From Anaerolineales bacterium (GTDB lineage Bacteria; Chloroflexota; Anaerolineae; 4572-78; J111), in contig JABTUW010000003.1 of the NCBI GenBank assembly GCA_015075185.1, positions 1,302,001 to 1,366,000 of the forward strand: 64,000 nucleotides of DNA. The letters are read 5' to 3'. Within the stretch, counting starts at the first letter, position 1. Each line of letters starts with the position of its first letter. Positions 1 through 7,753 of the stretch are shown here, piece by piece. A model generated the notes under the pieces. The model was not told where the DNA came from. It ran no database searches and saw only the letters and a list, made by a program, of their open reading frames with translations. The position numbers and the translations under genes were made by a program.

Positions 1-738
1 GGTTCGCTGCCGCGGGCCTATGAACTGCTGATGGAGCGTGACCTGCGGATTCGGGCTGAAGTGATTATGCACATCCAGCACACCCTCATGGCTGCGCCGG
101 GAGTTAAACTGAGCGATTTGAAGCGGGTGCGTTCGACCCAGCTCTCACTTAATCAGTGTGAAAAATTCATCAACCGTTATGGCCTGGAACAATTTCCCGC
201 CTCGGATACGGCCAGCAGTGCCCGCGATCTGGCGGCCCACCCGGAACCAGACCTGGGCGTGATTGCCAGCAAATTAGCAGCCCAGATTTACAAGCTGGAT
301 ATCCTGGAAGAGGAAATCGAGGATGCCGCTTTTAACTACACCCGCTTTTTTGTCCTGGGCCGGGAAGACCCGCCCCGCGCCCAACGCAGCAAAACCTCGC
401 TCATTTTTAGCGCCCGCCATCTGCCCGGCTCGCTCTATCACTGCCTGGGTGAGTTTGCCGAGCGCAACATCAACCTGACCAAAATCGAGTCCCGCCCCCG
501 CCGAGACCGTCCCTGGCAGTATCTATTTTACCTCGATTTTGAAGGCCACTGGCAAGATCCCGCCGCCGAAGCGGCCCTGCTGGGACTGCTGCGCCGGGCC
601 GGTTTTGTCAAAATGCTTGGCTCCTATCCCATGGCCACCACGCCCCATCCAGAAGAAGCGAAGGGGCGAGGAGGCGAAGAACTGTGGAGCAGCAACTTAG
701 ACGAGCCTTCTGACCTTCCCACCTTCAAGCGCGGATAA
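1..738 (+). CDS. pheA: Prephenate dehydratase, 3' part (5' end outside window)
   Basis: Converts prephenate to phenylpyruvate in phenylalanine synthesis. The reading frame is open from base 1, so the gene starts upstream of the window; the ATG at 31 is internal. Visible are the end of the catalytic domain, including the conserved TRF triad within NYTRFFVLG, and then a C-terminal ACT domain with the ESRP motif (KIESRPR) that binds phenylalanine for feedback inhibition. The usual GALV motif of the ACT domain is here GSL. The C-terminal tail, about 30 residues after the ACT domain, is rich in Glu, Gly and Lys and coincides with a GA-rich repeat (about 651-685) that also occurs in mutL and other genes, so the tail probably arose by repeat insertion. 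The aroF gene follows after 4 bp, so the two are likely co-transcribed. Confidence 0.9.
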   Translation, partial: GSLPRAYELLMERDLRIRAEVIMHIQHTLMAAPGVKLSDLKRVRSTQLSLNQCEKFINRYGLEQFPASDTASSARDLAAHPEPDLGVIASKLAAQIYKLDILEEEIEDAAFNYTRFFVLGREDPPRAQRSKTSLIFSARHLPGSLYHCLGEFAERNINLTKIESRPRRDRPWQYLFYLDFEGHWQDPAAEAALLGLLRRAGFVKMLGSYPMATTPHPEEAKGRGGEELWSSNLDEPSDLPTFKRG

Positions 739-742
739 ACCC

Positions 743-1759
743 ATGATTATCATTATGCATTCTGAAGCCATCCCTTTTGAAATTGACAACGTCGTGGCCG
801 AGGTGGAGGCCAGGGGCTGGCAAACGCACCTTTCCCACGACTCAGGCGAAACCATCATCGGTTTGCAGGGCAGCGGACAGCAGTTGGACCCGTTCTACCT
901 GGGCCAGATGCCCGGCGTCAAAGAAACGATGGCTATTACCCAAAAATTCAAGCTGACCAGCCGGGCCTTTCGCCGGGAGGATACAACCTTTACCCTGGGC
1001 GATGTCAGCATCGGCAGCGGCCAAGTAGCGGTCATCGCCGGGCCATGCAGCGTGGAGAGCCGGGAACAACTGCTGGAAACGGCCCACGCGGTCAAGGAGG
1101 CCGGAGCCACCTTTCTGCGGGGCGGGGCCTACAAACCGCGCAGTTCGCCCTACAGTTTTCAGGGCATGGGCGAGCAGGGTCTTAAACTGCTGGCCGAAGC
1201 CCGTGAAGCTACGGGCCTGCCTATCGTTACCGAAGTCATGTCGCCGAGCAAAGTGGCCCTGGTCGCCATTTATGCCGATGTACTGCAAATCGGGGCGCGC
1301 AACATGCAGAACTTCGACCTGCTCAACGCCGTCGGCCAGGCCCACAAGCCGGTGCTGCTCAAGCGGGGCATGTCGGCCACGATTGAAGATTTGCTCATGG
1401 CCGCCGAGTACATTTTGGCTCATGGCAACAACCGGGTCATGTTATGTGAGCGAGGCATCCGCACCTTTGATAACAAATACACCCGCAATACCTTCGACAT
1501 CAACGCCATCCCCCTGCTTAAAGAGCTGACCCACCTGCCGATCGTCGCCGATCCCAGCCACGCCATCGGCGTGCGCCGCCATGTCAGCGCCATGACCCTG
1601 GCCAGTGTCGCCGCCGGAGCCGACGGCCTGATTATCGAAACCCACCCCGACCCCGACCACGCCGTCTCCGACGGCGACCAATCGCTGACCCTGCCCCAAT
1701 TCCGGGAGTTGATGGAACAGGTGCGCGCGATGGCCGAGGCGATAGGCCGCAGAGTCTAG
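743..1759 (+). CDS. aroF: 3-deoxy-7-phosphoheptulonate (DAHP) synthase, type I-beta
   Basis: Condenses phosphoenolpyruvate and erythrose 4-phosphate in the first step of the shikimate pathway. The 338-residue product has an N-terminal ferredoxin-like (FL) regulatory domain of about 70 residues, then the TIM-barrel catalytic domain. Family motifs are clear: GPCSVES, GGAYKPRSSPYSFQG, QIGARNMQNFDLL, RGIRTFDNKYTRNTFDI and the metal/substrate segment DPSHAIG. Length and order match the I-beta (Thermotoga-like) class. It lies 4 bp behind pheA, giving an aromatic amino acid pair. No strong Shine-Dalgarno is seen, so translational coupling to pheA is plausible. The stop codon abuts an inverted repeat that could act in termination. 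Confidence 0.95.
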   Translation: MIIIMHSEAIPFEIDNVVAEVEARGWQTHLSHDSGETIIGLQGSGQQLDPFYLGQMPGVKETMAITQKFKLTSRAFRREDTTFTLGDVSIGSGQVAVIAGPCSVESREQLLETAHAVKEAGATFLRGGAYKPRSSPYSFQGMGEQGLKLLAEAREATGLPIVTEVMSPSKVALVAIYADVLQIGARNMQNFDLLNAVGQAHKPVLLKRGMSATIEDLLMAAEYILAHGNNRVMLCERGIRTFDNKYTRNTFDINAIPLLKELTHLPIVADPSHAIGVRRHVSAMTLASVAAGADGLIIETHPDPDHAVSDGDQSLTLPQFRELMEQVRAMAEAIGRRV

Positions 1760-1812
1760 ACGGCAGACGGCCGACCACTGACCGCCGTCTGCCGTCAGCG
1801 GTCGGCGGTCAA
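1759..1812. repeat. GC-rich hairpin repeat (GACGGCAGACGG family)
   Basis: A perfect 12-bp inverted repeat, GACGGCAGACGG at 1759-1770 and its complement at 1785-1796, is followed by a further related GC-rich stretch. A very similar hairpin with the words GACCGCAGACC occurs at 7779-7837, so this is a dispersed family and not only a terminator. It begins on the last base of the aroF stop codon and has no T-tract. Confidence 0.7.
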
Positions 1813-1881
1813 AATCCCAAGCCGGTAAGAGATTTGTTAGAAGTTTTTGGTTAAGTGGAACAGTACGGGTAGAATCAGTAA

Positions 1882-2205
1882 TTGGGCGGCTCATTTCTAC
1901 TAAAACAGGGATACCATTTACCGGCTGTCGCAATTACAGGCGCAGTTTTGGAAGATACGCTACGAAAGCTGTGTCAAAAGCACAAAGTCTTATGGGGTGG
2001 GGAGAGTTCAATCAACAAGCTGAATACCGAACTATATAAGGCGAATGTCTACGATAAGGCTCAATTTGGGCAAGTAGAGGCTTGGGGAAAATTGCGCAAC
2101 AAAGTTGACCATGGCGATTTCAAGAGTGTAGACGATGTTGATCGTAATGATGTGCGTCGAATGATCGATGGATTACGTGATTTTGTTGTAAAGCATCTAA
2201 CGTGA
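1882..2205 (+). pseudogene. HEPN/DUF4145-like protein, 5'-truncated remnant
   Basis: The frame encodes about 107 residues resembling the C-terminal part of HEPN/DUF4145-like proteins: a helical AGAVLEDTLRKLC-type segment, then WGKLRNKVDHGDF, which carries the R-x4-H pattern of HEPN domains. The frame opens only with a TTG at 1882 that lacks a convincing ribosome-binding site, and the N-terminal helices expected of a whole domain are missing. It is therefore probably a remnant. Its base composition is visibly more A+T-rich than aroF, suggesting acquired DNA. Alternatively it is a short intact gene using TTG. A function cannot be assigned from the sequence. Confidence 0.5.
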
Positions 2206-2262
2206 TCTGGGAAAGCAGTGCAAAAATAGAATCTAAAAAAGGTTCGAATTCGATCCGTTGAA

Positions 2263-2535
2263 ATGTTAAATAACTATCGGGTACGCTTGGGGTTTACCAA
2301 TGGAACGCAAAAAGAAATTGATTTGGAGCCTTACTTGCATGGTCCTGTCTTCGAGCCGATACGAAAAGATCCACTTATATTCCGTTCGGTGAAGGTTGAC
2401 CAGCGGATGGGTACGATTGTTTGGGACAATGGGGCAGACATTGACCCGGATGTACTTTATCTCGGTCTAAAACCGGCCTGGATGGAAGAAGAATTGGCTC
2501 CGGTAGAGCAAACACCGCCTAGCGTTATTCGATAG
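2263..2535 (+). CDS. DUF2442 domain protein
   Basis: A 90-residue protein that fits the DUF2442 family: an N-terminal strand pair (RVRLGFTNGTQKEIDLEPYL), a central GPVFEPI-type segment and the sequence DQRMGTIVWDNGADIDPDVLYL. Members are small, of unknown biochemical function, and often sit beside toxin-antitoxin-like genes such as DUF4160. Here it follows the HEPN-like remnant, which fits a partly decayed accessory module between aroF and msrA. The ATG at 2263 has only a weak upstream purine run. Confidence 0.75.
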   Translation: MLNNYRVRLGFTNGTQKEIDLEPYLHGPVFEPIRKDPLIFRSVKVDQRMGTIVWDNGADIDPDVLYLGLKPAWMEEELAPVEQTPPSVIR

Positions 2536-2549
2536 AAAGGTTATGGGTT

Positions 2550-3119
2550 ATGTCTAACACAAAACAGCAGGATTTACAATCTTCAGGCCGGGAAGTCGCT
2601 ACCTTGGGCGGGGGCTGCTTCTGGTGCCTGGAGGCAGTTTACGATGAGCTGCAAGGCGTGGAGGATGTGGTGTCCGGTTACTCCGGCGGTGCGGTGGTTA
2701 ATCCAACCTACCAGCAGGTATGCACCGGGACAACCGGCCACGCCGAAGTGGTCCAAGTGACCTTTGACCCGTCAATCGTCTCGTTTCGAGAAATTCTGGA
2801 GATTTTCTTTACCATTCACGATCCCACCACCCTCAACCGGCAAGGAGCCGATGTCGGGCCGCAGTATCGTTCGGCTGTCTTTTATCACACACAGGAGCAA
2901 AAAGCGACGGCAGAGCAGGTCATTGCTGAACTCAATGCCGCCCAGCTCTGGGATGCCCCGATTGTGACCGAGGTCACGCCGTTCCAGGCTTTTTATCAGG
3001 CCGAAGCGTATCACCAGGAGTATTTTCAACGCAATCCTGGGCAGGGTTACTGCCGGGTGATCATTGCTCCCAAGGTGGCCAAGTTCCGCCAGAAGTACCT
3101 GGCTAAGCTCAAAAAATAA
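2550..3119 (+). CDS. msrA: Peptide-methionine (S)-S-oxide reductase
   Basis: Repairs oxidised methionine by reducing methionine-S-sulfoxide in proteins, with thioredoxin as the usual reductant. The 189-residue product carries the hallmark GCFWCLEAVYDELQGV with the catalytic Cys, the EVVQVTFDP strand, and near the C-terminus the EAYHQEYFQRNPGQGYC segment with a likely resolving Cys. It is a stand-alone MsrA with no fused MsrB domain. It starts 14 bp after the DUF2442 gene, with AAAGG about 8 bp before the ATG. Confidence 0.95.
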   Translation: MSNTKQQDLQSSGREVATLGGGCFWCLEAVYDELQGVEDVVSGYSGGAVVNPTYQQVCTGTTGHAEVVQVTFDPSIVSFREILEIFFTIHDPTTLNRQGADVGPQYRSAVFYHTQEQKATAEQVIAELNAAQLWDAPIVTEVTPFQAFYQAEAYHQEYFQRNPGQGYCRVIIAPKVAKFRQKYLAKLKK

Positions 3120-3141
3120 AGTTGCTATCTTTGCCCTTCTA

Positions 3142-3170
3142 TTGACACCTCGTTGACCTTGTGCTACAAT
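3142..3170 (+). promoter_or_regulatory. Sigma-70-type promoter of the GbsR-like gene
   Basis: TTGACA at 3142-3147 and TACAAT at 3165-3170 are separated by exactly 17 bp. This is the strongest consensus promoter in this part of the window and lies 37 bp upstream of the regulator start codon. The palindrome at 3174-3189 sits at the expected transcription start, where a bound repressor would block initiation. Confidence 0.8.
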
Positions 3171-3173
3171 ATT

Positions 3174-3189
3174 TTCAGTAATTTCTGAA
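3174..3189. promoter_or_regulatory. Operator-like palindrome upstream of the GbsR-like gene
   Basis: TTCAG-N6-CTGAA is a perfect 5-bp inverted repeat with partly symmetrical AT flanks. It overlaps the predicted transcription start of the regulator gene. A 14-of-16 match (TTCATAAATTTCTGAA) recurs at 3758-3773 before the methyltransferase gene. This suggests autoregulation and control of the downstream gene by the same protein. Confidence 0.65.
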
Positions 3190-3206
3190 TATTTGGAACA
3201 AGGTGT

Positions 3207-3734
3207 ATGAGCGAACTCAACGAGATCAAAGAAAAGTTTATACTGCATTGGGGGGAGCAGGGGTCACTCTGGGGCATTAACCGGACGATGGCCCAGGTTC
3301 ACGCCCTGCTCTTTGTTTCGCCAGAGCCGCTGTGCGCCAACCAGATTATGGAGGAGTTACAAATAAGCCGGGGCAATGTCAGCATGGCTCTGCGGGAACT
3401 CATGGCCTGGGGTTTGGTCAGCCGGGTTCATATCAAGGGTGAGCGCCGCGAGTTTTACACCACCGAAAAAGATGTGTGGATGATGTTCCGCATCATTGCC
3501 CGCGAGCGAAAGAAACGAGAAGTTGACCCAACCATCGAGGTCCTGCGGGAAAGTTTCAACCGGCTCAACCAAATGCCCGATGCGGAAGGCAAATACGAAC
3601 GAGAACAAATCAAAAACCTGCTTGACTTTTTTGAAACCGGCGTAGAAGTGTACAAAGACCTGGAAACGCAATCCCCTACCAGTATTCTGAAGTTAATGGG
3701 CAAAGCCCTGCAGGTGAGACAGTTGCTTTCATAG
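3207..3734 (+). CDS. GbsR/MarR-family transcriptional regulator
   Basis: A 175-residue DNA-binding protein. Residues about 20-85 form a winged helix-turn-helix; the recognition region reads NQIMEELQISRGNVSMALRELMAWGLVSRV, typical of the GbsR branch of MarR-like repressors. A helical C-terminal half, probably for dimerisation, follows. It has its own consensus promoter with an overlapping palindrome, and a second copy of that palindrome lies before the membrane methyltransferase 3' of it. Autoregulation and control of the methyltransferase are thus plausible. GbsR proteins in other bacteria respond to choline or other small ligands; the ligand here is unknown. Confidence 0.85.
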   Translation: MSELNEIKEKFILHWGEQGSLWGINRTMAQVHALLFVSPEPLCANQIMEELQISRGNVSMALRELMAWGLVSRVHIKGERREFYTTEKDVWMMFRIIARERKKREVDPTIEVLRESFNRLNQMPDAEGKYEREQIKNLLDFFETGVEVYKDLETQSPTSILKLMGKALQVRQLLS

Positions 3735-3753
3735 GCCATCTTGTTCTATTCAT

Positions 3754-3786
3754 AACTTTCATAAATTTCTGAACGTTATGAAAGTT
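3754..3786. promoter_or_regulatory. Inverted repeat/operator before the methyltransferase gene
   Basis: AACTTTCATAA at 3754-3764 and TTATGAAAGTT at 3776-3786 form a perfect 11-bp inverted repeat. Inside it, positions 3758-3773 nearly repeat the operator-like sequence at 3174-3189. It lies 47 bp before the chosen start of the methyltransferase. It could be a regulator site, a hairpin, or both. Confidence 0.6.
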
Positions 3787-3832
3787 GACCAGAAGGGCGG
3801 CGAGTTACAGGGAGCCGCTTGAGGAGAGGAAA

Positions 3833-4642
3833 ATGACGATCAAATCGGAGATGAGATTCTTTCCCAGCTTGTTGAGCAATCGCCACTATTCAGGTACGGT
3901 GGCCACCCTGCTCTACAACTGGCCGATTTTTGCGGGCTTGCTCTTTTTCGGCATAGTTGCCCTGACGGTTAGTTACCTGGCGCCGGGTCCCTGGGGTTGG
4001 CTGTTTGTAGCCAGCGGCGCCGGCGCGCTGGGGTTGATCGCCAGCATCCTGACTGCCTCATTTTTTGTCTACGATTGGGGCCGGCAGCACGAGTATGATC
4101 GCCTGGCTCAGTTAGGAAAACTAACCCAGGCTAATGTAGTGATTGATATCAGCTGCGGCAAATTACGCGGCACGCGCGGCCTGCTGCCTAATTTTCAGGG
4201 CGGGCATTACTTTTTGATTGATATTTACGATGCCCAGAAAATGACCGATGCCGCCCTCCGCCGGGCGCGGGAGCTGGAACCCCCGCTGCAGACCGAAAGG
4301 CGCATCTACCAGCGGCCCGGTAAGGCTACTAATCTACCCCTACCGCACAACTGGGCCGACGTTATCTACTGTAACTTTAGCTTACACGAATTGCAGGACG
4401 CTGCCGATCGGGAGGCTCTTTTTGGCGAATTTGCCCGTGTTCTCAAACCCGGCGGTCGCCTGTTGATTGCCGAACACGGGCGGGATTGGCTTAACTTCGC
4501 CGCGTTTGGCCCCGGCGCTTTCAGCTTTTTCTCCCCGGCTACCTGGCAGAAACACATCCACAAAGCCGGCCTGGCGATTCAGCATCACGAGCGGTGGCGG
4601 GGGTTAGTGCATCTGTGGGTGGCGGAGCGACAACCGCATTAA
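3833..4642 (+). CDS. Membrane-anchored class I SAM-dependent methyltransferase
   Basis: About 269 residues. The N-terminal third has two hydrophobic segments (TLLYNWPIFAGLLFFGIVAL and a Gly/Ala-rich stretch ending near ASILTASFFVYDW), so the enzyme should be membrane-anchored. A Rossmann-like methyltransferase domain follows, with a divergent motif I (VIDISCGKLRGT), a DVIYCNFSLHEL segment and FARVLKPGGRLLIAEHG. I chose the ATG at 3833 because GAGGAGAGG precedes it closely; the frame stays open upstream to 3785 without such a site. The substrate is unknown. The operator shared with the GbsR-like gene suggests joint regulation. The end converges on mutL. Confidence 0.75.
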   Translation: MTIKSEMRFFPSLLSNRHYSGTVATLLYNWPIFAGLLFFGIVALTVSYLAPGPWGWLFVASGAGALGLIASILTASFFVYDWGRQHEYDRLAQLGKLTQANVVIDISCGKLRGTRGLLPNFQGGHYFLIDIYDAQKMTDAALRRARELEPPLQTERRIYQRPGKATNLPLPHNWADVIYCNFSLHELQDAADREALFGEFARVLKPGGRLLIAEHGRDWLNFAAFGPGAFSFFSPATWQKHIHKAGLAIQHHERWRGLVHLWVAERQPH

Positions 4643-4658
4643 TCACCTCAGTGCTCAG

Positions 4659-6539
4659 CTAGACCCGTCCAAACTCCCTGGCCAACTGGGCGGCGCTCAT
4701 ATGAATCATCGTCGGGCGTCCATGGGGACAGGTACGCGGGGCGCTGGTTGCCTCTAACTGGCGGACTAATTCGCGCATCTCCTCCGGCGATAGAATTTGC
4801 CCCCCTTTAATGGAAGCCCGTTTGCAAACCGTGATGGCAATCTTTTCGTGGGTTTCCCGGGCCAGAGGAATAGCCCCGTCGGCCATTTCGGCCAAAATAT
4901 CCACCAGCGCCCGCGCCGGGTCGGCCCGGCTCAGCATTTCAGGCACGGCTCGCAGGCGATAGGTGGTGCCGCCAAACGGTTCCAGTTCAAACCCCACCTC
5001 GGTTAAAGCGTCCCATTCCGCTTCCAGCAGCGCCGCATGCCCCGGCGAAAGCTCGACCACCACCGGCTCCAGCATCTGCTGGCGGGCCACGGCTGCCTGC
5101 GCTTTTTGCGCCGTCAGCTTCTCATACAAAACCCGTTCGTGGGCGGCATGCTGGTCAATGAGATAAAGGCCATCCGGCCCTTCGGCGACAATGTACATCT
5201 GCTGAATCTGGCCGACCACCCGCATGAGCGGCATTGCCTGCGAGGGAGACGACTCCAGGAACTGGCGTTCGCCTTCGCTGCCGGCCGCACCCGGCAGCGG
5301 CAGGGTTCGCTGCGCTTCAAAACCAAACTGGCTAAAGCCGGAGCCGCTGTGGCCGCCAAACGCAGTATGCCAGGGCGCAGTATCGCCGGCGTGCCCGCCG
5401 AAGTCGCCGGCAAAGCTGTAAGTTAAAGGCGAATGTCCCCCATAGGCCGGCACCGGCGCAGCCGCCGTGACCGCCGCCCGAACTCCCTTTTGGACCGCTT
5501 TAAAAATCTCGCGCGGGTCTCTAAATTTTACTTCGGCTTTGGTCGGATGAACATTGACATCCACTTCGGCCGGATCTATTTCGATGTTCAGGACAGCTAC
5601 CGGGAAACGACCCACCGGCAAAAACGTATGGTAGGCCTGGACCACCGCCTGGTTGAGCGAGCGATCTTGAATCCAGCGCCGGTTGACAAAAAAGATGAGC
5701 TGATCGCGCGCCCCGCGATGCAAAGCGGGAGCCCCAGCATAACCGTGAACGGAGAGGGGAGGCGAGGAAACGTGCAGCGAGGAGGCGAGGAAGTGAGGTT
5801 CATTCCTATTCTGCTCGTCTCTTCCCCTCTTCGCCTCCTCGCCTCCTGTCCTCTCCGGCTCACTATACTCGACCAAAATCATCTGCCGGGCCGTTTCAAG
5901 GTCAAAGACTGCGGCCAGGGTATCGAACAGCTCGCCGCTGCCATTGGTTTGGAAGGTCAGGCGGTTGTCGCTCTGGAGGGCAAAGCGAATTTGGGGATAA
6001 GCCAGGGCATAGTGCGAGACAATCCGGTGAATATGAGCCGCTTCGGTCGCGTCGGCTTTGAGGAATTTGAGGCGGGCGGGGACATTGTAAAACAGGTTTT
6101 CCACCGTGATGATAGTCCCCCCCGGCGAACCGGCAGCACCCAGCGCTAGCTGCTGACCTCCTTCCAAACGGATGCGGGTTGCCGCCGGCTGCGCCGCAGG
6201 CCGAGAAACCAGGGTTAATTGCGATACTGCGGCGATCGAGGCCAGAGCCTCACCCCGGAAGCCGAGGGTCATAACCCGGCTCAAATCCTCGACCGAGGCG
6301 AGCTTGCTGGTCGCGTGCCGCGCAAACGCCAGCGGAACCTCTTCCGCGGCAATACCGCCGCCATCATCCATGACCCGGATCAACCGCTTGCCACCACCCT
6401 GAATTTCTACCCGAATGGTTCTGGCCCCGGCGTCAATGGCGTTCTCAACCAGCTCTTTGACCACCGAAGCGGGCCGTTCCACCACTTCTCCAGCCGCAAT
6501 CTTGGCCGCCACATCGGGCGGCAGGATACGAATTGTCAC
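4659..6539 (-). CDS. mutL: DNA mismatch repair protein MutL (endonuclease type)
   Basis: Couples mismatch recognition by MutS to strand incision. The N-terminal GHKL ATPase is clear (ELVENAIDAG, DDGGGI, GFRGEALASIAAV). The C-terminal domain has DQHAAHERVLYE, which fits the DQHA-x2-E-x4-E nuclease motif, and CPHGRPT near the end, so this is the endonuclease-type MutL. I chose the GTG at 6539 because the conserved start TIRILPPDVAAKIAAGEV follows at once and GGAGCAGAGG precedes it; the open frame to 6629 has no family similarity. The product is about 626 residues. A low-complexity insertion in the middle (roughly 5750-5862) comes from a GA-rich hairpin repeat also found in other genes. No mutS is in the window. 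Confidence 0.93.
   Translation of the reverse strand: MTIRILPPDVAAKIAAGEVVERPASVVKELVENAIDAGARTIRVEIQGGGKRLIRVMDDGGGIAAEEVPLAFARHATSKLASVEDLSRVMTLGFRGEALASIAAVSQLTLVSRPAAQPAATRIRLEGGQQLALGAAGSPGGTIITVENLFYNVPARLKFLKADATEAAHIHRIVSHYALAYPQIRFALQSDNRLTFQTNGSGELFDTLAAVFDLETARQMILVEYSEPERTGGEEAKRGRDEQNRNEPHFLASSLHVSSPPLSVHGYAGAPALHRGARDQLIFFVNRRWIQDRSLNQAVVQAYHTFLPVGRFPVAVLNIEIDPAEVDVNVHPTKAEVKFRDPREIFKAVQKGVRAAVTAAAPVPAYGGHSPLTYSFAGDFGGHAGDTAPWHTAFGGHSGSGFSQFGFEAQRTLPLPGAAGSEGERQFLESSPSQAMPLMRVVGQIQQMYIVAEGPDGLYLIDQHAAHERVLYEKLTAQKAQAAVARQQMLEPVVVELSPGHAALLEAEWDALTEVGFELEPFGGTTYRLRAVPEMLSRADPARALVDILAEMADGAIPLARETHEKIAITVCKRASIKGGQILSPEEMRELVRQLEATSAPRTCPHGRPTMIHMSAAQLAREFGRV
5750..5862. repeat. 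GA/CT-rich hairpin repeat inserted in mutL
   Basis: The words GGAGGCGAGGA and GCGAGGAGGCGAGG on one side (about 5757-5791) face CTCTTCGCCTCCTCGCCTCC on the other (about 5827-5850). They form an imperfect inverted repeat that keeps the mutL frame open. Related copies lie at about 651-685 (pheA tail), 14217-14285 (flavin oxidoreductase) and 43327-43360 (next to mltG). This indicates a dispersed repeat that is tolerated inside coding sequence at linkers and tails. Confidence 0.7.
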
Positions 6540-6721
6540 GACCTCTGCTCCATCAGCATGAAACCTTTTAACGCCAGATATTTTACCACAGTGTTGCCGA
6601 ATTTGCTCATTTGGGTAAGACAGGACCAAAGTTGCCCCAAGCTCATAATCGGGTTTGACATCCTGGCAAGCATCACTATCATGACGCCCAATTCTGCCTA
6701 ATGTTAAGGATGTAAAGTACT

Positions 6722-7510
6722 GTGCGACTGACCTGGCTTGGCGCTGCCGGTTTTAAGATGAACACCAGTGAGGGCGCTACCCTCTTAATTGACCCCTATC
6801 TCTCCCGTCCGGCCCTGGCCGAGCCGTTCTTGCCTATTCAACTGACCGACCTGATCCCCGTGGACGAAATCTTTCTGACTGACGGCCGCTTTGACCACGC
6901 CCTGGATACGCCGGCTTTAGCCGGGCAGACCGGGGCCATTGTTCACGCAGGCGAGCCAGTCTGCCGGCGCTTGATCAGTCAAGGCGTATCGGCCCACAAC
7001 CTGGAACATGTTATTCCCAAAATACCCAAGCAAATCGGCAGCCTGAGTTGGCACGCAGTGGCCAGTCATAGAAATGGGACGGACACCCTGCCGGCAGTAC
7101 GCCGCTTGATTCGTAATCTCCAGATGCCGGCCCACCTCGGCGACCTGGTCCGAGCCTGGCCGCCCGGCCAGGAGGTGGCCTATTTCTTCCGGATTGACGG
7201 CCTGTCACTGGTTCATCTGAGCAGCACCCATTGGGCGGAGGCCGAGTTAGGCGACTTGCAGCCCGATGTGGCCTTGCTGCCAGTCGAAAGCAATCCCGAT
7301 ACCGGCGCTGCCGCTGCCCGGCTGGCTGCCCTACTCAAGCCGAAAATGGTTGTTCCCCATCACTGGGACAATTATTTCCCACCTTTGAGCAAGCTGGGTG
7401 ATCTAACCCGGTTCAAGACTGCTCTGCAAGCTTTAGCCCCTCAAGTACATGTCTACCAACCCGTAATTGGCCAGAGCTTTGATCCGATTGACCTGCTATT
7501 TAAAAATTAG
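6722..7510 (+). CDS. MBL-fold (UlaG-like) protein with degenerate metal motif
   Basis: A 262-residue metallo-beta-lactamase-fold protein closest in layout to the UlaG-like (YtnP/L-ascorbate-6-phosphate lactonase) group: it begins LTWLGAAGFKM, then LLIDPYLSRP, and ends with PHHWDNYFPP. The signature that should read THxHxDH is here TDGRFDH, so the two leading metal-binding histidines are lost while the Asp-His pair remains. The middle segment LSSTHWAEAELGDLQPDVALLPV stands where family members usually have GD(T). The protein may therefore be a pseudoenzyme or bind one metal only. The GTG start at 6722 follows AAGGATG. It is divergent from mutL. Confidence 0.75.
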   Translation: MRLTWLGAAGFKMNTSEGATLLIDPYLSRPALAEPFLPIQLTDLIPVDEIFLTDGRFDHALDTPALAGQTGAIVHAGEPVCRRLISQGVSAHNLEHVIPKIPKQIGSLSWHAVASHRNGTDTLPAVRRLIRNLQMPAHLGDLVRAWPPGQEVAYFFRIDGLSLVHLSSTHWAEAELGDLQPDVALLPVESNPDTGAAAARLAALLKPKMVVPHHWDNYFPPLSKLGDLTRFKTALQALAPQVHVYQPVIGQSFDPIDLLFKN

Positions 7511-7551
7511 ATTGGCTACACCATGCTGGCCCGACAAATCTGCCGCGCCTA

Positions 7552-7579
7552 TTGACAACGAACCGGCTTTGTGTAATAA
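7552..7579 (+). promoter_or_regulatory. Promoter of the structured leader RNA
   Basis: TTGACA at 7552-7557 is followed after 16 bp by TAATAA at 7574-7579, a good sigma-70 match. It would start a transcript at about 7586 that contains the whole set of hairpins at 7637-7753. It lies about 280 bp before the AIR-synthase-like gene. Confidence 0.65.
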
Positions 7580-7636
7580 TATCGGCGTGAAAAGTCAATA
7601 GGTACTTTCACCTCAACCTTGCTATCCTAATATCAA

Positions 7637-7753
7637 GGAGGTGATGCTAATAATGTCTGATTTTAGTAGTATGCAAAGCGCCGTAGCATCACCTCCCGCC
7701 ATCGGGTAGAATGCTACGGCGCGGCAAAGGGTCACACACATGTGTGGCCCTTT
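7637..7753 (+). ncRNA. Structured leader or small RNA with sequestered Shine-Dalgarno
   Basis: Three stems can be drawn. GGAGGTGATGCTA (7637-7649), a near-perfect Shine-Dalgarno, pairs over 13 bp with TAGCATCACCTCC (7684-7696), which mimics the 3' tail of 16S rRNA. GCGCCGTAGCAT (7678-7689) pairs over 12 bp with ATGCTACGGCGC (7711-7722) and competes with the first stem. AAAGGGTCACAC (7726-7737) pairs with GTGTGGCCCTTT (7742-7753) and is followed by GTTCTTT, like an intrinsic terminator. The layout is that of a switch controlling either the 18-codon ORF inside it or the downstream gene. It could instead be a stand-alone small RNA. No known riboswitch class was recognised. Confidence 0.55.
7653..7709 (+). 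CDS. Possible 18-codon leader ORF
   Basis: The ATG at 7653 stands 7 bp after a near-perfect AAGGAGGTGAT. It opens a frame for MSDFSSMQSAVASPPAIG that ends in TAG at 7709. The second half of the ORF forms the anti-Shine-Dalgarno arm of the leader RNA, so ribosomes translating it would open that stem. The peptide has 5 Ser in 18 residues but no clear run of one amino acid. Translation is inferred from the ribosome-binding site only. Confidence 0.4.
   Translation: MSDFSSMQSAVASPPAIG

Noticed and set aside
2236..2262. GGTTCGAATTCGATCC, like the T-arm of a tRNA
   Set aside because: No acceptor, D or anticodon arm can be drawn upstream, so no tRNA or attachment site is supported.
4659..6629. Longer MutL form starting at 6629
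   Set aside because: The extra 30 residues lack similarity to MutL, whereas a GTG with a good ribosome-binding site precedes the conserved start.
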